A program made the translations under genes and the position numbers. From Planctomycetaceae bacterium (GTDB lineage: Bacteria > Planctomycetota > Planctomycetia > Pirellulales > UBA1268): a stretch of 8,848 nucleotides of DNA. Shown in pieces: positions 6,757 to 8,848 of this stretch. The notes beneath the pieces were generated by a model. It ran no database searches. It had not been told where the DNA came from and saw only the letters and a program-made list of their open reading frames with translations. How positions within the stretch are numbered: position 1 is the first letter of the stretch; each line of letters starts with the position of its first letter. Location of the stretch: contig CANHYS010000053.1 in NCBI GenBank assembly GCA_947464585.1, positions 1 to 8,848 of the forward strand, read 5' to 3'.

Positions 6757-7973
6757 CAGCAGCGAAACAGCCACAGCCCGGTCGGAAACAACTCCTCCCC
6801 AAGCTCCACAAGGTGCTCAAGAGCCACTACAAGCCAGTGGTTGCCAATACCGGCAGGCCGATGCTTGAGCAGGTGCTCTTTGCCTGCTGCCTGGAGAATT
6901 CCCAGCACGATGCGGCTGAGAAGGCATTTTCACGGCTGCTCGAAAGCTACTTCGACCTCAATGAAATCCGCGTGACAACGGTTGCCGAACTCGCCGAGTC
7001 GCTGCAAGGGCTGCCAGATCCAGCGCGGGCGGCGTTGGCGCTTCGCCGCGTGCTGCAGGGCGTGTTTGAGTCGACCTACAGCTTTTCGCTCGACCATGCC
7101 AAAAAGCACTCGATCGCGCATGGCATCAAGACACTCGAGCACATCCATGGCATTCCTCCGTTCGTGGTGCATCATGTGGTGGCGACGGCGCTCGGCGGGC
7201 ACATGGTTCCGCTCGATCTGGGCGCGTTGTCTGGCCTCTATCTGGCCGGTGTCATCTCCCGCGAGGAATACGACGCTGGGAAGGTGGCCGGGCTCGAGCG
7301 GCTTGTCGCCAAGAAGAACGTCCTCGAATTCAACTCGCTGCTCCACCAGTTTGGTGCCGATGTCGTGGCCAGCCTCCATGGTGCGAACGTCAGGAAGATC
7401 CTGCAGGCCGTGAGCCCCGAATCGCTCAAGGAACGGTTCCCCAAGCGTGGCGAGCCCCTGTCCGCCCCGAACCCGCCTCCACCGGCCGCCGGCAAGGAGA
7501 GCCGCCGGGCCGCCGAGGCGGCGCAGACCGCGGCCGACGAGCACCGTCCCGCCGGACCGCAGGCCGCGGCCAGACCGGCAGGCAAAACCCCGCTGCCGCC
7601 ACCGGGCGCCGGTCCGAAACGCGCCGCCGACGGAACGCCGAAGGCCGGCGGCAAGAGCGGTCCCAAGCCATTCGTGGTGAAGCCCAATGTCGGCAAGCCG
7701 ATCACCATCAAGCCACAGCTCGCAGCCCCCGCGACGGAAGCGAAGCCCGACGCCGCGAAACAGGTGAAAAAGCCCGATGTCAGTGGGAAACCGCCGGCTG
7801 CGAAGAAACCGCCAGCCGCTGGCAAGCCGGCCGGTGATCCGAAGCACAAAGTGAAGAGGCCCGAGGTGAAGAGGCCCGAGGGAAAGAGTCTGGCGGGGAA
7901 GCCGCCGGCGAAGTCTCAGACAGCCTCTGGCAAGAGCCATTCCGCGCAGCTGGCGAAACGTAAGCCTCGCTGA
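6753..7973 (+). CDS. Degenerate endonuclease III-like (HhH-GPD) domain protein with histone-H1-like basic tail
   Basis: This 406-residue protein has no name I can give with certainty. Residues 30-230 follow the endonuclease III/HhH-GPD layout: RPMLEQVLFACCLENSQHDAAEKAFSRL (35-62), where EndoIII has its 'LLsaqtTD' helix; then a helix-hairpin-helix-like LEHIHGIPPFVVHHVVATALGGH (128-150) and VPLD with Asp155, where EndoIII has its catalytic Asp. The lysine of LPGVGxKTA is absent (around Phe137), and there are no C-terminal iron-sulfur cysteines; the only two cysteines are at 45-46. Lyase activity is therefore unlikely; DNA or RNA binding, or monofunctional base removal, remains possible. Residues 233-406 are a Lys/Pro/Ala tail like bacterial histone-H1-type proteins. 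ATG 6753 overlaps the rbfA stop (ATGA), with GAGGA at 6742-6746, so it is translated with the operon. The reading frame is secure; the fold is recognised by eye only. Confidence 0.6.
   Translation: MTAAKQPQPGRKQLLPKLHKVLKSHYKPVVANTGRPMLEQVLFACCLENSQHDAAEKAFSRLLESYFDLNEIRVTTVAELAESLQGLPDPARAALALRRVLQGVFESTYSFSLDHAKKHSIAHGIKTLEHIHGIPPFVVHHVVATALGGHMVPLDLGALSGLYLAGVISREEYDAGKVAGLERLVAKKNVLEFNSLLHQFGADVVASLHGANVRKILQAVSPESLKERFPKRGEPLSAPNPPPPAAGKESRRAAEAAQTAADEHRPAGPQAAARPAGKTPLPPPGAGPKRAADGTPKAGGKSGPKPFVVKPNVGKPITIKPQLAAPATEAKPDAAKQVKKPDVSGKPPAAKKPPAAGKPAGDPKHKVKRPEVKRPEGKSLAGKPPAKSQTASGKSHSAQLAKRKPR
7851..7880 (+). repeat. Perfect 15-bp tandem duplication in the basic tail
   Basis: GTGAAGAGGCCCGAG occurs at 7851-7865 and again, immediately and identically, at 7866-7880. 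It encodes VKRPE twice (residues 367-376) and keeps frame. The identity at DNA level, including the same codons, points to a recent duplication, which is a plausible route for expansion of this low-complexity tail. Confidence 0.85.
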
Positions 7974-8029
7974 CAGACCCGCGCAGACGCCGCAGGAAGA
8001 CGAGCCAAAACACGAGTTGGGGGAGCGCC

Positions 8030-8779
8030 ATGGCAGGACATTCGCACTGGGCCAACATATCCCGGAAGAAATCGGTGATCGATGCAAAGCGCGGCAAGCT
8101 GTGGAGCAAGCTTGCCAAGGCGATCATCGTTGCTGCCAAGCACGGTGGGCCCGATCCCGATGCCAATCTGCGGCTGCGCTACGCGATCGATGCGGCGAAG
8201 GCGGTCAGCATGCCCAAGGACAACATCCAGCGTGCCATCCGTACGGGAACGGGCGAACTCAAGGGGGGCAACCTCGAGGAGTCGATCTACGAAGGGTACG
8301 CCGTCGGTGGTGTGGCAGTGATGTGCGAGATCCTCACCGACAACAAGAACCGCACCGCTCCCGAGATTCGCAAGATTTTCGAAGTGTGTGATGGGAAACT
8401 CGGTAGCACCGGCTGTGTGGCCTACCTGTTTCAGCGAGTGGGAGTGGTCCGCGTGCCGCAGGCCTCCTGCAGCGAGGACCGCCTCATGGAGTTGGCGCTC
8501 GAGGCTGGGGCCAGCGATGTGAAGCTCGTCGGAGACCGCTGGGAGGTGACCTGCGAGCCGCAGTCGATGGCGGCGGTGGTCGAGGCGGTGCAGAAGGGTG
8601 GCCTGCAGGTGGAGTCGAATGAGATCATGCGGGTGCCGACCAACACGGTCGACGTCGACGATGTCGATACGGCCCGCAAGGTGCTCGACCTGGTGGAGCG
8701 GCTCGACGACCACGACGACGTGCAGAGCGTGGCCGCCAACTTCAACATCCCCGACGAGGCGCTGGCCCAGTTGGGCTAG
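8030..8779 (+). CDS. yebC: YebC/PmpR/TACO1-family protein
   Basis: The 249-residue product matches the YebC family in length and in motifs: MAGHSHWANI and DAKRGKLWSKL at the N-terminus, DANLRLRYAIDAAKAVSMPKDNIQRAI, then YEGYAVGGVAVMCEILTDNKNRTAPEIRKIF. The C-terminal half is a two-domain alpha/beta region ending LVERLDDHDDVQSVAANF. Members were first described as DNA-binding transcriptional regulators; the mitochondrial member TACO1 and some bacterial members act in translation, including relief of stalling at proline-rich stretches. Which role applies here cannot be read from sequence. Start: ATG 8030 gives the conserved N-terminus and follows a G-rich Shine-Dalgarno (GGGGGAG, 8019-8025). 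It lies 56 bp after the HhH-GPD-like gene in the same direction, with no terminator seen between them, so co-transcription is possible. In many bacteria ruvC follows yebC; the window ends too soon to tell. Confidence 0.95.
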   Translation: MAGHSHWANISRKKSVIDAKRGKLWSKLAKAIIVAAKHGGPDPDANLRLRYAIDAAKAVSMPKDNIQRAIRTGTGELKGGNLEESIYEGYAVGGVAVMCEILTDNKNRTAPEIRKIFEVCDGKLGSTGCVAYLFQRVGVVRVPQASCSEDRLMELALEAGASDVKLVGDRWEVTCEPQSMAAVVEAVQKGGLQVESNEIMRVPTNTVDVDDVDTARKVLDLVERLDDHDDVQSVAANFNIPDEALAQLG

Positions 8780-8813
8780 CGGGCCTTGGATAAAGCCGTC
8801 CGCCGCGGCCCGC
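8779..8813 (+). terminator. Weak candidate stem-loop after yebC
   Basis: GCGGGCC (8779-8785) and GGCCCGC (8807-8813) form a perfect 7-bp inverted repeat around a 21-base loop, starting at the last base of the yebC stop codon. No T-run follows and the loop is large, so this is a poor intrinsic terminator. The remaining bases to 8848 are GC-rich and show no gene. Confidence 0.2.
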
Positions 8814-8848
8814 GACCGCCAGCCGCTGCTCCATCCTCACCGGCCGGC

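Noticed and set aside
7447..7680. Alternative-frame open frames over the Lys/Pro/Ala tail
   Set aside because: Low-complexity GC-rich DNA opens several frames; the frame continuous with the HhH-GPD-like core and its ATGA coupling is the coding one.

Overview
The window reads as a chromosomal housekeeping segment from a GC-rich bacterium, most likely a planctomycete of the Pirellulales type. The evidence is the style of the proteins: a secretin-like C-terminus with a planctomycete-type ErFrWPA...LLIGLGLVPwPvP...DVVVVVEPRL ending, an IF-2 that starts [20 protein letters not shown], and a divergent FabF-like protein with a KSHFGNLGAGSG motif. This assignment comes from remembered family resemblance, not a search. 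All supported genes lie on the plus strand; the long minus-strand open frames are GC-rich shadows.

Layout. 1-427 is the 3' end of a secretin-like conserved gene. A 27-codon open frame (424-507) overlaps that gene's stop and the next gene's start by ATGA at both ends. 504-1862 encodes a beta-ketoacyl-ACP synthase homologue whose catalytic residues are replaced (Cys to Glu197, second His to Asn381) and whose C-terminal GFGGTN loop is missing. It is probably a non-condensing, chain-length-factor-like or decarboxylase-like paralogue. 1863-2191 is a 329-bp non-coding stretch rich in inverted repeats, including three arms that can form two mutually exclusive hairpins. It is the likely promoter and leader of the translation/transcription-factor operon.

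2192-7973 is a compact operon: nusA, infB, rbfA and an unnamed gene. infB/rbfA and rbfA/unnamed gene overlap by 4 bases (GTGA, ATGA), so translation is probably coupled. The usual rimP, ylxR, L7Ae-like and truB neighbours are absent. In the place often held by truB there is a 406-residue protein with what looks like an endonuclease III (HhH-GPD)-type core. It lacks the catalytic lysine and the iron-sulfur cysteines and carries a long histone-H1-like Lys/Pro/Ala tail. A yebC-family gene follows at 8030-8779, with its own strong Shine-Dalgarno sequence.

How the genes fit together: NusA (elongation, termination and antitermination), IF-2 (initiator tRNA delivery), RbfA (30S maturation) and the YebC/TACO1-family protein (regulator or translation factor) all serve transcription-translation output. 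The best candidates for undescribed biology are the degenerate HhH-GPD/H1-tail protein inside this operon, the active-site-lost ketosynthase, and the alternative-hairpin leader before nusA.
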